Source: Exiguobacterium sp. TNDT2
GTDB lineage: Bacteria; Bacillota; Bacilli; Exiguobacteriales; Exiguobacteriaceae
Assembly (NCBI RefSeq): GCF_003331145.1
Contig: NZ_QLVE01000015.1
Location: forward strand, 17,134-81,133
Length of the DNA stretch: 64,000 bases
Direction: 5' to 3'
Both the position numbers and the translations under genes were made by a program. Under the pieces are notes generated by a model. It was given only the letters and a program-made list of their open reading frames with translations. It was not told the DNA's origin and ran no database searches. Below are positions 51,454 through 60,786 of the stretch, in pieces. Positions within the stretch are counted from its first letter, which is position 1, and every line of letters starts with the position of its first letter.

Positions 51454-53091
51454 TTGACGATTTTTGAATGGATTACAGCACTCATGCCGATTGTGGCAGT
51501 GCTCGTATTATTGGTCATTATGCGTTTACCGGCGTCGGTCGCGATGCCGCTCTCGCTCGTATTGACGGCAGGACTTGCGTTCTTCGTCTGGCAGCTCGAT
51601 GCGACACGAATTATGGCGGCGACGCTACAAGGACTCGTGATTGCCGTCACGACGGTCTGGATTGTGTACGGTGCGATCGGAATGATGAATACGATGAAAG
51701 AGGGCGGCGGAATGAACGCCATCCGCTCTGGATTCGTCAACATCACACCGGATCCCCGGATTCAAGTGCTCATCGTCGGCTGGTTGTTCGTCTCCTTCAT
51801 CGAAGGTGCTTCGGGCTTCGGGACACCAGCTACGGTTGCGGCGCCCCTGTTGATTGCCCTCGGCTTCCCGCCGATTGCAGCGGTCGTCATCGCTTTATCG
51901 GCCGACGTCTCGGCGGTCACGTTCGGTGCGGTCGGCACACCAGCTTTAATCGGAATTGGGAACGGGCTGTCGCTTGACGTCAATCAACCGGAAACGATCG
52001 AATTTTTGACAAGCGTCGTCTTACAGACGGTGTTGATTGATATGTTCGTCGGTTTGTTGATTCCGTTTATCTTGATTTTGATGCTGACCCGATTCTTCAG
52101 TAAAGAGAAGTCAATCAAGCCGGCGCTCGAGGTGTTCCCGATTGCCATTATCGCGGCACTCGTTTACAGTATCCCGGCCTACATTTGGACACTCATCCTC
52201 GGATTTGAATTCGGGGGCATGCTCGGCGGGTTGACGGGTCTCGTCATCCTCGTCACAATGGCACGCAAAGGGATCCTCATGCCAAAACGGGTGTGGACGT
52301 TCGACGGTTATGCCGATGAGATCGAGCAGCCGCTTGAGAAGCCGTCTGTCGGTAAAGGCAAACGTGAACTTCCGCAGTGGAAAGCGTGGGCGCCATATTT
52401 GATTTTGACGATTTTCCTCGTGTTGACACGGACCGTGCCATTCTTGAATGAATTGACACGTAGCGTCCGCATTGACTTGCCAAACATCATCGGGGTCGAA
52501 GGAATCTCGACGTCGTGGGAACCGTTCTATTCGCCAGGATTCATGTTCATCTTGACGATGATCGCGACGTTCTTCCTCCACAACATGAGCTGGTCACAAG
52601 TGACGTCGGTGTTCAAAGCGACGACGCTCGGTGTGGTCGGGACGGCCATCACGCTCGCTGCGTCAGTGCCGATGGTTCGAATTTTCATTCACTCAGAAAA
52701 TGGTGGAGCAGGTCTGGCTTCGATGCCAGTCGAACTCGCCACGGCTGCAGCCGATACGTTCGGCGGCGTCTGGCCGCTCGTCGCACCGTGGATTGGGGCG
52801 CTCGGCGCCTTCGTTTCCGGGTCGGCCACATTCTCGAACATGATGTTCTCGAGTTTGACGACGAACGTCGCTGAATCCGTCGGCTTGAACGAGACGCTCG
52901 CGTTATCCATGCAGATGGCAGGGGCGAACGCCGGTAACATGATTTGTGTCTTGAACGTCGTCGCGGTCGCTTCGGTCGCGGGTCTTCTCGGAAAAGAAGG
53001 GACGATCATTCGTTACACGCTCATGCCGATGATTTATTACGTGACGGCGACAGGTCTTGTCGGTTTGATGCTCGCCACGTTCTTCTTGTAA
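51454..53091 (+). CDS. lldP: L-lactate permease
   Basis: Lactate:proton symporter of the LctP family; 545 residues, about 13 helices. Conserved segments [19 protein letters not shown] (family signature), [20 protein letters not shown] and [24 protein letters not shown] start at 51454, SD AAGGTGGG. It is the first of four genes found between recX and yfhH here. No lactate dehydrogenase or lutABC gene is next to it, and no clear terminator follows. Confidence 0.95.
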   Translation: MTIFEWITALMPIVAVLVLLVIMRLPASVAMPLSLVLTAGLAFFVWQLDATRIMAATLQGLVIAVTTVWIVYGAIGMMNTMKEGGGMNAIRSGFVNITPDPRIQVLIVGWLFVSFIEGASGFGTPATVAAPLLIALGFPPIAAVVIALSADVSAVTFGAVGTPALIGIGNGLSLDVNQPETIEFLTSVVLQTVLIDMFVGLLIPFILILMLTRFFSKEKSIKPALEVFPIAIIAALVYSIPAYIWTLILGFEFGGMLGGLTGLVILVTMARKGILMPKRVWTFDGYADEIEQPLEKPSVGKGKRELPQWKAWAPYLILTIFLVLTRTVPFLNELTRSVRIDLPNIIGVEGISTSWEPFYSPGFMFILTMIATFFLHNMSWSQVTSVFKATTLGVVGTAITLAASVPMVRIFIHSENGGAGLASMPVELATAAADTFGGVWPLVAPWIGALGAFVSGSATFSNMMFSSLTTNVAESVGLNETLALSMQMAGANAGNMICVLNVVAVASVAGLLGKEGTIIRYTLMPMIYYVTATGLVGLMLATFFL

Positions 53092-53121
53092 AAAAGTTAC
53101 AAATTATTTACGACAATAATA

Positions 53122-53151
53122 TTGACAATTTTCTGAACAGTCTGCTAAGGT
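53122..53151 (+). promoter_or_regulatory. bmr operon promoter
   Basis: Perfect -35 TTGACA (53122-53127) and extended -10 TGC-TAAGGT (53143-53151) with an 18-base spacer; start near 53158. The transcript would carry a leader of about 250 bases. Confidence 0.65.
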
Positions 53152-53190
53152 TTTAGTAGATTTTCAAACTATGAACAGAGAGGAGCCAGC

Positions 53191-53262
53191 ATGATGAAGT
53201 ACATCTCAACACTACAACGCACACACACAACATCATATGGCTACTCGTATTTGACTGCGTAA
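53191..53262 (+). CDS. BmrB-like leader peptide, 23 aa
   Basis: ATG-ATG start behind SD GAGAGGAG, stop TAA at 53260-53262. The peptide begins MMKYISTLQR, has a Thr/His run (THTT) and ends SYGYSYLTA. It lies in the leader of an ABC transporter pair homologous to B. subtilis BmrC/BmrD, where the small ORF bmrB controls read-through of a terminator when ribosomes are slowed by drugs. The peptide sequence itself is not expected to be conserved; the call rests on SD, position and the terminator that follows 60 bases later. Confidence 0.65.
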   Translation: MMKYISTLQRTHTTSYGYSYLTA

Positions 53263-53322
53263 TTTGGCAGCTGGATAGGGGTAGTGTCCTTTCCCTGACC
53301 ATGCAAAAGACTGAAGACTCAG

Positions 53323-53373
53323 AAGCGTACTTCATCCGATTGGTTGCACAATCAGGTGACGTGCGCTTTTTTT
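53323..53373 (+). terminator. Leader terminator (attenuator) before bmrC
   Basis: A 20-base stem, 53323-53342 with 53349-53368, holding two G-T pairs and two mismatches, loop GTTGCA, followed by seven T. An alternative pairing TGAAG (53312-53316) with CTTCA (53330-53334) would break the left arm, a possible antiterminator. The bmrC SD and start follow immediately. Confidence 0.8.
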
Positions 53374-53407
53374 GCGTGCGCGGAAAGGACGGAAGGGGGA
53401 ATCAGTC

Positions 53408-55132
53408 ATGAAACTGATTAAACAACTAGATTGGTTTATTAAAAGACAGAAGCGGACGTATATCGTCGCCATCATCCTGCTCATCATCACCGGCGTCGTC
53501 GATATGCTGCCGCCATGGATTATCGGGCAGGCGATCGATGCCATCCGCGAAGGGAGCTTGACGACGGAACGTCTCGTCATGATCGTCGGATCATTGCTCA
53601 GTATCATGGTTTTATCATACGTCCTTTCGTATGTATGGATCGCCCGTCTGTTTGGGACGGCGTTCCTGCTCGAGAAAAAATTGCGGGCCCGTTTCTTCGG
53701 CCACCTGCTCCGGCAGACACCGCGCTTCTATCAACAGCACCGCACCGGGGATTTGATGGCGCTCGCGACGAACGATTTGAAGGCGGTGGAACGGACGGCC
53801 GGGTTCGGCGTCATGACGCTCGTCGACTCGTTCAATATGACGCTCATCGCCCTCACAATCATGGGCGTGTTCATCGATTGGAAGTTGACGCTCGCCGCAC
53901 TCTTGCCGATGCCGCTTCTCGCCTGGTCGATGAATAAGCTCGGACGCCAAATCCATGCTCGCTTCACAGCGGCGCAGGACGCGTTCGGCGTGATGAACGA
54001 CCAAGTCGTCGAATCGATTTCAGGCCTTCGGGTCGTCCGCTCGTTCGTGCAAGAAGACGCAGATACGAAAAAGTTCGACACGATCACCGACGACGTGATG
54101 GCGAAAAACATGCACGTCGCGAAAATCGACGTCTTGTTCGAACCGGTCATTAAACTGCTCGTCGGCTTGAGCTATTTGATCGGTTTGTCGTTCGGAACGT
54201 ATCTTGTGTTCACGAATGACATCACACTCGGACAGCTCGTCTCGTTCAACATCTATCTCGGGATGCTCATTTGGCCGATGTACGCGTTCGGCGAACTAAT
54301 CAACGTCGTGCAACGGGGAACGGCGAGCCTTGAGCGCATCGAGGCGACGATGAACGAGACACCGGACGTCATCTCAACGGGGACGGTCGAAGTCGACGTC
54401 CCGGAGAAAATCACGTTTAAATCACTGTCATTCCAATATCCGGGATCGACCCGAGCCTCGCTTGAAGACATCGTCTTGCACGTGTCGCGCGGTGAGACGA
54501 TCGGCATCGTCGGACCGACCGGGGCCGGGAAGACGACGCTGTTGCGTCAATTGCTCCGCGAGTATCCGATTGATGACTCATTACTCGTCAACGGAATCCC
54601 GATTCACGACATCAAACTCGATATCGTGCGCGGTTGGAGCGGTTACGTCTCGCAAGAACATCTACTGTTTTCGAAGACGGTCCGCGACAACATCTTGTTC
54701 GGTTCAAACGATGCGACCGAACAAGACCTCGAGACGGCGATCCGGCTCGCGGCGTTCGATACCGATATCGAGCATTTGGAGAACGGTCTCGACACGGTCG
54801 TCGGGGAACAAGGGGTTATGCTCTCGGGCGGGCAGAAACAACGGCTGTCCATCGCCCGCGCGCTCTTGAAAGATCCAGAGATCCTCTTGCTCGACGATTC
54901 ACTTTCAGCGGTCGATGCCAAGACGGAAGCGCGCATTATCGACTCAGTCCGGACGAGCCGGGCCGAACAGACGACGTTCATCGTCGCACATCGCCTGTCC
55001 GCTGTCGCCCATGCCGACCAGATTCTTGTGCTGCAAGACGGTCGCGTCACAGAACGGGGGACACATGACCAACTGATGGAACGACGCGGTTGGTATTACG
55101 AACAATACGTTCGACAAGGAGAGTCGGAGTAA
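53408..55132 (+). CDS. bmrC: ABC multidrug exporter subunit, BmrC type
   Basis: One half of a heterodimeric multidrug efflux pump. 574 residues (BmrC is 585): six membrane helices, then an ATPase with Walker A GPTGAGKTT, Q-loop VSQEHLLFS, signature LSGGQKQRLSIARA and Walker B ILLLDDSLSAVD. The residue after the Walker B Asp is Asp rather than Glu, the mark of the degenerate, non-hydrolytic site carried by BmrC-type subunits. Start ATG 53408 (MKLIKQLDWF) has SD AAGGGGG eight bases upstream; the frame is open 12 codons earlier, across the terminator, and that part is rejected. Confidence 0.93.
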   Translation: MKLIKQLDWFIKRQKRTYIVAIILLIITGVVDMLPPWIIGQAIDAIREGSLTTERLVMIVGSLLSIMVLSYVLSYVWIARLFGTAFLLEKKLRARFFGHLLRQTPRFYQQHRTGDLMALATNDLKAVERTAGFGVMTLVDSFNMTLIALTIMGVFIDWKLTLAALLPMPLLAWSMNKLGRQIHARFTAAQDAFGVMNDQVVESISGLRVVRSFVQEDADTKKFDTITDDVMAKNMHVAKIDVLFEPVIKLLVGLSYLIGLSFGTYLVFTNDITLGQLVSFNIYLGMLIWPMYAFGELINVVQRGTASLERIEATMNETPDVISTGTVEVDVPEKITFKSLSFQYPGSTRASLEDIVLHVSRGETIGIVGPTGAGKTTLLRQLLREYPIDDSLLVNGIPIHDIKLDIVRGWSGYVSQEHLLFSKTVRDNILFGSNDATEQDLETAIRLAAFDTDIEHLENGLDTVVGEQGVMLSGGQKQRLSIARALLKDPEILLLDDSLSAVDAKTEARIIDSVRTSRAEQTTFIVAHRLSAVAHADQILVLQDGRVTERGTHDQLMERRGWYYEQYVRQGESE

Positions 55133-55154
55133 TCCGGGAAAGGGGGAATCTCTC

Positions 55155-57200
55155 ATGATCGATCAATACGAATTAGATCCAGTCCGCAGGAAAAAAACGA
55201 TCCGTTCACTCGTCGGCTATGCCAAACAAGTGAGACGCTCGATTTTCCTCGGTTTGACCTTACTATTTTTAGCGGTCGGGGCCGAACTAGCCGGACCGTA
55301 TATCGCCAAAATTATCATTGACGACCATATCGTCGCCATCGAGCGCGATTGGGTTCAAGTCGAGTCAGGCGGGAGTGTCGATTTTGACGGCAACTCCTAT
55401 GAAAAAGAGACACGTCTCGACGGGGAGACCGTCGTCCGTCCCGTCTCAATCGTTCAGACGACGGACGGCTACTATCTCGTCCCAGACGCTGTCATGAGTG
55501 GTGGAGTACGTGAAGTCGAAGACGGCGTCCTCACCATCACACGGAGCGAGGAATCAGCGACGTACGACAATATCGTGCCGCTCTCCTCGACCGACGTCTT
55601 CCAGTTTTATGAGACGGATCTTCGGGCCGTGCTTATGTTATCTGCCTTGTACGTCGTCTTACTTCTTATCGCGGCAGGTTTGAACTGGGGGCAACAGATG
55701 CTCCTCCAACGATCGGCCCATAAGATTGTCAAAACGATGCGACTCGACGTCATGCGACATTTGCAGACGATTCCGGTCCGCTACTTTGACCAGACACCGA
55801 TCGGGAAAATCGTCAGCCGCGTCACGAATGACACTGAGACGATTCGCGACCTATATTTGGGCGTGCTCGCACGCGTCTTCCAAAGCGTCGTCATGATGAT
55901 TGGTGTCCTGATCGCCATGTTCTTCTTGGACGTGCGCCTCGGTCTCGTCTCGCTCATCATCATCCCGGTCGTTATCGTCTGGATTAAGCTGTTCCAACGC
56001 CTGTCGACCCGAAACAACTTCCGTGTCCGTGCCCTCGTCGCCGATATGAACGCCCAATTGAATGAGAGCATCCAGACGATGCCGATCATTCAGTCGTACG
56101 TCAAAGAAGATCTCGTCTATGACGAGTTCAACGAGAAAAACAGCGACAACTTCCAAACGAGACGGAAACTGCTCAAACTGGATGCGCTCATGTCGCACAA
56201 CTTGGTCAACTTCTTCCGCAACATGGCGCTCGCCTTACTCATCTGGGTCGTCGGTGCGCAGACGCTTGGAACGGGCAGCGTGCTCACGCTCGGGATTTTA
56301 TACGCCTATATCGATTACGTGTCACGGATCTTTGAGCCGGTCACACAAATCATGAACCAACTGTCCCCGCTCCAACAAGCGCTCGTCTCGGCAGACCGGA
56401 TGTTCCAGTTGCTCGACGAGAAAGGGGAAGACGTGTCCACGGAACGGATTGCACGCTTTAAAGGCGAGGTCGCCTTCGAGGACGTGTCGTTCAGCTATGA
56501 GGCCGGGAAACCGGTGCTGCAACACATCGATATCCATGCGGAACCGGGTGAGACGGTGGCGCTCGTCGGTCATACGGGGAGCGGCAAGAGTTCGATCATG
56601 AACCTGCTCATGCGTTTTTATGACCCGTCAGAAGGAACGCTCAACATTGATGGCATGGACGTGACGAAACTGCCGACGCAAGCCGTCCGCGCCCATCTCG
56701 GTATCGTGCTCCAAGACCCGTTCTTGTTCACGGGCTCGATTCGAACGAACGTGACGCTCGGTGACGAGACGATCTCGGACGAGCGGATTTGGCAAGCGTT
56801 GACGGCGGTCGGAGCCGATCGATTCGTCAAACAGTTGCCACACGGAATAGACGAGCCGGTCATCGAACGCGGCGCCTCGCTCTCAAGCGGAGAGCGCCAG
56901 TTGATCAGTTTCGCCCGTGCCCTCGTCTTCGACCCAGCCATCCTTGTCTTAGATGAGGCGACGGCAAGTGTCGATTCGGAGACAGAAGCGCTCATCCAAG
57001 ACGCGCTCAAGATGCTCACATACGGGCGGACGACGTTCGTCATCGCGCACCGTCTCTCGACGATACGGGAAGCGGACCAAATCCTCGTCCTCGATCACGG
57101 TCACATCATCGAGCGAGGCAACCATCAATCACTCATCGCTGATGGCGGGGTCTACGCCCGGATGCATGAGTTGCAAAGTAAACAACAAGCCATCAGTTGA
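55155..57200 (+). CDS. bmrD: ABC multidrug exporter subunit, BmrD type
   Basis: Partner of BmrC. 681 residues (BmrD is 673). Between helices 1 and 2 there is an extra outer domain of about 90 residues (from VQVESGGSVDFDGNSYE to SSTDVFQFYETD), the hallmark of BmrD. The ATPase has Walker A GHTGSGKSS, Q-loop VLQDPFLFTG, Walker B ILVLDEATASVD with the catalytic Glu present, and switch His in FVIAHRLS; its signature is altered to LSSGERQ, so it completes the degenerate site of the pair. SD AAAGGGGGA. rtcB follows after nine bases. Confidence 0.93.
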   Translation: MIDQYELDPVRRKKTIRSLVGYAKQVRRSIFLGLTLLFLAVGAELAGPYIAKIIIDDHIVAIERDWVQVESGGSVDFDGNSYEKETRLDGETVVRPVSIVQTTDGYYLVPDAVMSGGVREVEDGVLTITRSEESATYDNIVPLSSTDVFQFYETDLRAVLMLSALYVVLLLIAAGLNWGQQMLLQRSAHKIVKTMRLDVMRHLQTIPVRYFDQTPIGKIVSRVTNDTETIRDLYLGVLARVFQSVVMMIGVLIAMFFLDVRLGLVSLIIIPVVIVWIKLFQRLSTRNNFRVRALVADMNAQLNESIQTMPIIQSYVKEDLVYDEFNEKNSDNFQTRRKLLKLDALMSHNLVNFFRNMALALLIWVVGAQTLGTGSVLTLGILYAYIDYVSRIFEPVTQIMNQLSPLQQALVSADRMFQLLDEKGEDVSTERIARFKGEVAFEDVSFSYEAGKPVLQHIDIHAEPGETVALVGHTGSGKSSIMNLLMRFYDPSEGTLNIDGMDVTKLPTQAVRAHLGIVLQDPFLFTGSIRTNVTLGDETISDERIWQALTAVGADRFVKQLPHGIDEPVIERGASLSSGERQLISFARALVFDPAILVLDEATASVDSETEALIQDALKMLTYGRTTFVIAHRLSTIREADQILVLDHGHIIERGNHQSLIADGGVYARMHELQSKQQAIS

Positions 57201-57209
57201 GGAGGTCTT

Positions 57210-58313
57210 ATGGAGATTATCGGAAAGCATAACCGGGCCAAAGTGTTCAATGAACGGATTGACGATACGACGCGGGCCCAAATCCAAACACTTGTCGATC
57301 AACCGTTCACGCGAGGCGCCTCGATTCGAATCATGCCGGACATGCATGCCGGCAAAGGATCGGTCGTCGGGACGACGATGACGATTCACGACAAGGTCGT
57401 GCCGAACCTCGTCGGCGTCGACCTTGGGTGTGGCATGCTCTGTACGGAAATCAAGGTAAAGCGCATCGACTTTCAACGGCTCGACGACGTCATCCGCCAA
57501 TTTGTACCGAGCGGGATGAACATCCGGGATACAGCACACTCTTACGCGTCTGAGCTCCCGCTCGAGGATGTGCGGGCGCCGTATAAGCTCGACCGGGCCC
57601 TCCGCTCGGTCGGCACGCTCGGTTCGGGCAATCATTTCATCGAAGTGAACCGGGACGAAGCCGGACGCACGTTTCTCGTCATCCACTCCGGTTCACGCCA
57701 CCTCGGGGTGCAAATCGCCGAGCATTATCAAGGACTGGCCGTCGAACAGATGCTCGAGAGAGAGGGCGAGGCACAGAAACGTTTTCAGGACCTCGCTTAC
57801 GTCGAAGGGGAAGCGATGGCCGATTACATGCACGACGTGCGTATCGCACAGCAATATGCGGCCGCTAACCGTCTTGCCATGACCGATGTCATCATTGAAG
57901 CGATGAACTGGAACGTCGTCGATCAATTCGATACGGTCCACAACTACATCGACCACGACGCGATGATGCTTCGGAAAGGGGCCATTTCGGCGCGTGACGG
58001 CGAGCGGGTCATCATCCCGATGAACATGCGCGACGGCTCGCTCATCTGTACCGGCAAGGGCAACCCGGACTGGAATTTCTCGGGACCACATGGCGCCGGA
58101 CGGGTCATGTCACGCTCGGCAGCGCGGAAACGGGTTGACTTCAAAGAGTTCAAACGATCAATGGAAGGGGTTTGGTCGAGCTCGGTCCTGCCGTCGACGA
58201 TTGACGAATCACCGTTCGTCTATAAGTCGATGAAAGAGATTGTTCGCTATATCGAACCGGCCGTCACGATTGATCAAGTTATCAAACCACTTTATAACTT
58301 CAAGGCGAACTGA
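57210..58313 (+). CDS. rtcB: RtcB-family RNA ligase
   Basis: Joins RNA ends bearing 2',3'-cyclic phosphate or 3'-phosphate to 5'-OH ends, using GTP and Mn2+; repairs tRNA or rRNA cut by stress nucleases. 367 residues, the short bacterial form. Metal-binding motifs: PDMHAGKGSVVG, VGVDLGCGM (Asp, Cys), GSGNHFIEV (His), HSGSRHLG (His), and the guanylylated His in GPHGAGRVMSR. No archease gene is seen. It starts nine bases after bmrD with SD GGAGGT and is followed by a terminator, so it belongs to the bmr operon. Confidence 0.93.
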   Translation: MEIIGKHNRAKVFNERIDDTTRAQIQTLVDQPFTRGASIRIMPDMHAGKGSVVGTTMTIHDKVVPNLVGVDLGCGMLCTEIKVKRIDFQRLDDVIRQFVPSGMNIRDTAHSYASELPLEDVRAPYKLDRALRSVGTLGSGNHFIEVNRDEAGRTFLVIHSGSRHLGVQIAEHYQGLAVEQMLEREGEAQKRFQDLAYVEGEAMADYMHDVRIAQQYAAANRLAMTDVIIEAMNWNVVDQFDTVHNYIDHDAMMLRKGAISARDGERVIIPMNMRDGSLICTGKGNPDWNFSGPHGAGRVMSRSAARKRVDFKEFKRSMEGVWSSSVLPSTIDESPFVYKSMKEIVRYIEPAVTIDQVIKPLYNFKAN

Positions 58314-58339
58314 AAGGGCGAATTCAGTTTCGCCTTTTT
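58304..58339 (+). terminator. Terminator of bmrC-bmrD-rtcB
   Basis: GGCGAACTGAA/TTCAGTTTCGCC, eight-base loop, then T5; overlaps the last codons of rtcB. Confidence 0.88.
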
Positions 58340-58383
58340 CTTTTCCACGAAAAATCTGATACGCTACAAGAGAGGTGAGCGAA

Positions 58384-58698
58384 ATGGAAAAACGATTGAG
58401 TGATTTATCAACATATGAACTCGAACAAGAGATTCGGGCGCTCCATGAACGGAAGCGGAAAGCCGAACAGATGGGCATGGTCAGTGAGATCGAGGTCGTC
58501 TTGCGACGGATCGCGATTGCTGAGAGCTACTTGGTCGACCCGAAATCGTTCAAGCCCGGGGCGACGTATATCGTCAACTATAATGACCGGCCGTTCCGAT
58601 TGAAGTTTGTGAATGGTGTCATGGGTTGGGGGACGTTCGAAGGGGAGACGACCGAGCATGCAATCCCGCTCTCGGAGCTGTCGGAGGTGAAGGCATGA
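58384..58698 (+). CDS. yfhH: YfhH (DUF1811)
   Basis: Conserved protein of unknown function; 104 residues, the same as B. subtilis YfhH. N-terminal helical hairpin (LSDLSTYELEQEIRALHERKRKAEQMG) and a C-terminal SH3-like barrel (FKPGATYIVNYNDRPFRLKFVNGVMGWGTF). ATG 58384 behind SD AGAGGTG. Overlaps the next gene by three bases. In B. subtilis it follows recX closely; here 7 kb separate them. Confidence 0.88.
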   Translation: MEKRLSDLSTYELEQEIRALHERKRKAEQMGMVSEIEVVLRRIAIAESYLVDPKSFKPGATYIVNYNDRPFRLKFVNGVMGWGTFEGETTEHAIPLSELSEVKA

Positions 58699-58964
58699 AC
58701 CGGACCGAACAATATGAGCGCTTGGCACACATCTTGAAACAGAAGAATGATGTCTTGAGCGATCTCGAGGCGTTGACGTGGGTTGAAGTCCTCTGGGAGG
58801 ATTTCGAGACGACGCTCGCCCGGGCTGGTGAACCGTATCCGGGGGAAGCGAAATCATTCCAGTACGTCATTCAACAGATTGATGCGTACGGACCGCAACT
58901 CCACTTGTTCCAAACGAAAAACGAGAAGTTCAAGCACTTGATGTCAAAGCGCGACATCCATTAA
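58695..58964 (+). CDS. yfhJ: YfhJ, WVELL-family protein
   Basis: Small conserved protein of unknown function; 89 residues. The family motif WVELLWEDFE appears as TWVEVLWEDFETT, followed by AGEPYPGEAKSFQYVIQQIDAYGPQLH. ATG 58695 overlaps the yfhH stop (ATGA) with SD GGAGGTG. Order yfhH-yfhJ matches B. subtilis except for the missing yfhI. Confidence 0.85.
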   Translation: MNRTEQYERLAHILKQKNDVLSDLEALTWVEVLWEDFETTLARAGEPYPGEAKSFQYVIQQIDAYGPQLHLFQTKNEKFKHLMSKRDIH

Positions 58965-58991
58965 AAACACGCCGATGCGGCGTGTTTTTTT
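58963..58991 (+). terminator. Terminator of yfhH-yfhJ
   Basis: AAAAACACGCCG/CGGCGTGTTTTTTT with a two- to four-base loop. Confidence 0.9.
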
Positions 58992-58993
58992 GC

Positions 58994-59021
58994 TTGCAAA
59001 CTGCACACAATCCGTTATAAT
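58994..59021 (+). promoter_or_regulatory. Promoter of the pot operon
   Basis: -35 TTGCAA (58994-58999), 16-base spacer, -10 TATAAT (59016-59021); start near 59028. Confidence 0.7.
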
Positions 59022-59068
59022 AAAGGTCGCTATTAGTTCGCTTTATAGTTAAGTATTTATAAACTTTC

Positions 59069-59094
59069 TTTAGTTGAAATCATCTTTCACTAAA
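59069..59094 (+). promoter_or_regulatory. Dyad in the pot leader, possible autoregulatory operator
   Basis: TTTAGT-T-GAAA and TTTCACTAAA form an inverted repeat around TCATC, 40 to 65 bases after the inferred start and just before the XRE-regulator gene. It may be the binding site of that regulator. Confidence 0.4.
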
Positions 59095-59126
59095 CCTGAT
59101 TTATAGAAGGAAGGAGGGATTAAGAC

Positions 59127-59666
59127 TTGGACGTCGGTCAAAAAATCAAGCGGCTCCGCGTCAAGAAAGGGTTGACGCAAGAAGAGTTGGCCGAGCGCAC
59201 GGATTTGAGTAAAGGCTATATCTCTCAAATCGAGCGTGATTTGAGTTCACCTTCGCTCGAGACATTATTCGACTTGTTGGAAGTGCTCGGTTGCTCGCCG
59301 AAAGAGTTCTTCGATGAAGAGATGTTTCAAAAAGTGATCTATACCGAGGACGATCGGACCGTCTACGTCGACGAGGAGCGGAAATATCGGACTGAATGGC
59401 TCATCCCGGAATCGAACGAAAAAGAGATGGAACCGATTTTGCTGACATTCTTCAAACATGGGGAATTTAAGCGTTATGAACCTTCCCGTTCCGAGACGTT
59501 CGTCTACGTCCTGTCAGGGCGGGTAGCCCTGAAGCTCGGCCATCACGCGTACTTCGCTAAAGCCGGAGAAACGTTATATTATGTCGCCTCTGATTCGCAT
59601 CAGCTCGTCAATGACTACGACGGCGAGAGTGAATGTTTGATTGTCGCGACCCATTCATATTTATAA
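59127..59666 (+). CDS. XRE-cupin regulator of the pot operon
   Basis: Two-domain regulator: HTH_3 at 1-62 ([32 protein letters not shown]) and a C-terminal cupin (about 105-175, [28 protein letters not shown]). Same architecture as PuuR, which senses polyamines. TTG start behind SD AAGGAGGG. It lies 13 bases before potA and heads the operon, so it is probably a polyamine-responsive repressor of its own operon; that ligand is inferred. Confidence 0.9.
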   Translation: MDVGQKIKRLRVKKGLTQEELAERTDLSKGYISQIERDLSSPSLETLFDLLEVLGCSPKEFFDEEMFQKVIYTEDDRTVYVDEERKYRTEWLIPESNEKEMEPILLTFFKHGEFKRYEPSRSETFVYVLSGRVALKLGHHAYFAKAGETLYYVASDSHQLVNDYDGESECLIVATHSYL

Positions 59667-59679
59667 GGGAGGAACTGAA

Positions 59680-60786
59680 ATGAACCCAGAAACGATTATT
59701 CGCTTTGACAATGTGTCGAAGCGTTACGATGACACCGTCGTCTTAGAAAACATCAGCTTCGAGATTGAGAAAGGCAAGTTCTACACGTTGCTCGGGCCAT
59801 CTGGATGTGGGAAGACGACGATTTTACGTTTGATCGCCGGTTTCACGGATGCGTCAGCAGGCGATATCGAGTTCAACGGGAAGCGCATCAACGACGTCCC
59901 AGCGAACAAACGTCAAGTGAACACCGTGTTCCAAGACTATGCGCTCTTCCCGCACTTGAACGTGTTCGAGAACGTCGCGTTCGGTCTGCGCATCAAAAAG
60001 ATGAAAGAAGCGGACGTGAAGACGAAAGTCGAGCAAGCGCTCAAATTCGTCAACCTGGAAGGTTACGAGTCACGTGAAATCGATGAGATGTCAGGCGGAC
60101 AACGCCAGCGTGTCGCCATCGCCCGTGCCATCGTCAACGAACCGGAAGTCATCTTGCTCGATGAACCGCTCTCAGCGCTCGATTTGAAACTCCGGACCGA
60201 GATGCAATATGAGCTTCGTGAATTGCAACAGCGTCTCGGCATCACGTTTATCTTTGTCACGCACGACCAAGAGGAAGCGCTCGCGATGTCGGATGAGATT
60301 TTCGTCATGAATAACGGGAAAATCGTCCAAAGCGGGACCCCGACCGATATTTACGATGAGCCGATCAACCGTTTCGTCGCCGATTTCATCGGTGAATCGA
60401 ATATCGTTCCGGGCGTTATGCCAGAAGATAACATTGTCACGTTCGCCGGGAAGACGTTCGATTGTGTCGACCAAGGGTTTGACCGCAACGAGAAAGTCGA
60501 AGTCATCATCCGTCCGGAAGATTTAGAGATGACATCGGTCGAATCGGCGAAACTCATCGTCGACGTCGACTCGCAACTGTTCCGAGGCGTCCACTATGAG
60601 ATTTGCTGCTATGACCAAGAAGGCAACGAATGGCTCGTCCATTCGACGAAAAAATCGGTCGTCGGTTCGAAAATCGGCCTCACATTTGATGACGAGGCGA
60701 TTCACGTCATGCGCTTAGGAGAGACGGAGGAAGAGTTCGACCGTCGTCTCGAGTCCTATGAGGAGGTCGCTCATGAATCAAACTAG
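59680..60786 (+). CDS. potA: Spermidine/putrescine ABC transporter, ATPase PotA
   Basis: Energises polyamine uptake. 368 residues. Walker [11 protein letters not shown]-loop [11 protein letters not shown], signature [14 protein letters not shown], Walker [13 protein letters not shown], switch His [14 protein letters not shown], then a C-terminal TOBE/OB regulatory domain (about 260-368). ATG 59680 behind SD GGGAGGA. Overlaps potB by 14 bases. Confidence 0.95.
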   Translation: MNPETIIRFDNVSKRYDDTVVLENISFEIEKGKFYTLLGPSGCGKTTILRLIAGFTDASAGDIEFNGKRINDVPANKRQVNTVFQDYALFPHLNVFENVAFGLRIKKMKEADVKTKVEQALKFVNLEGYESREIDEMSGGQRQRVAIARAIVNEPEVILLDEPLSALDLKLRTEMQYELRELQQRLGITFIFVTHDQEEALAMSDEIFVMNNGKIVQSGTPTDIYDEPINRFVADFIGESNIVPGVMPEDNIVTFAGKTFDCVDQGFDRNEKVEVIIRPEDLEMTSVESAKLIVDVDSQLFRGVHYEICCYDQEGNEWLVHSTKKSVVGSKIGLTFDDEAIHVMRLGETEEEFDRRLESYEEVAHESN

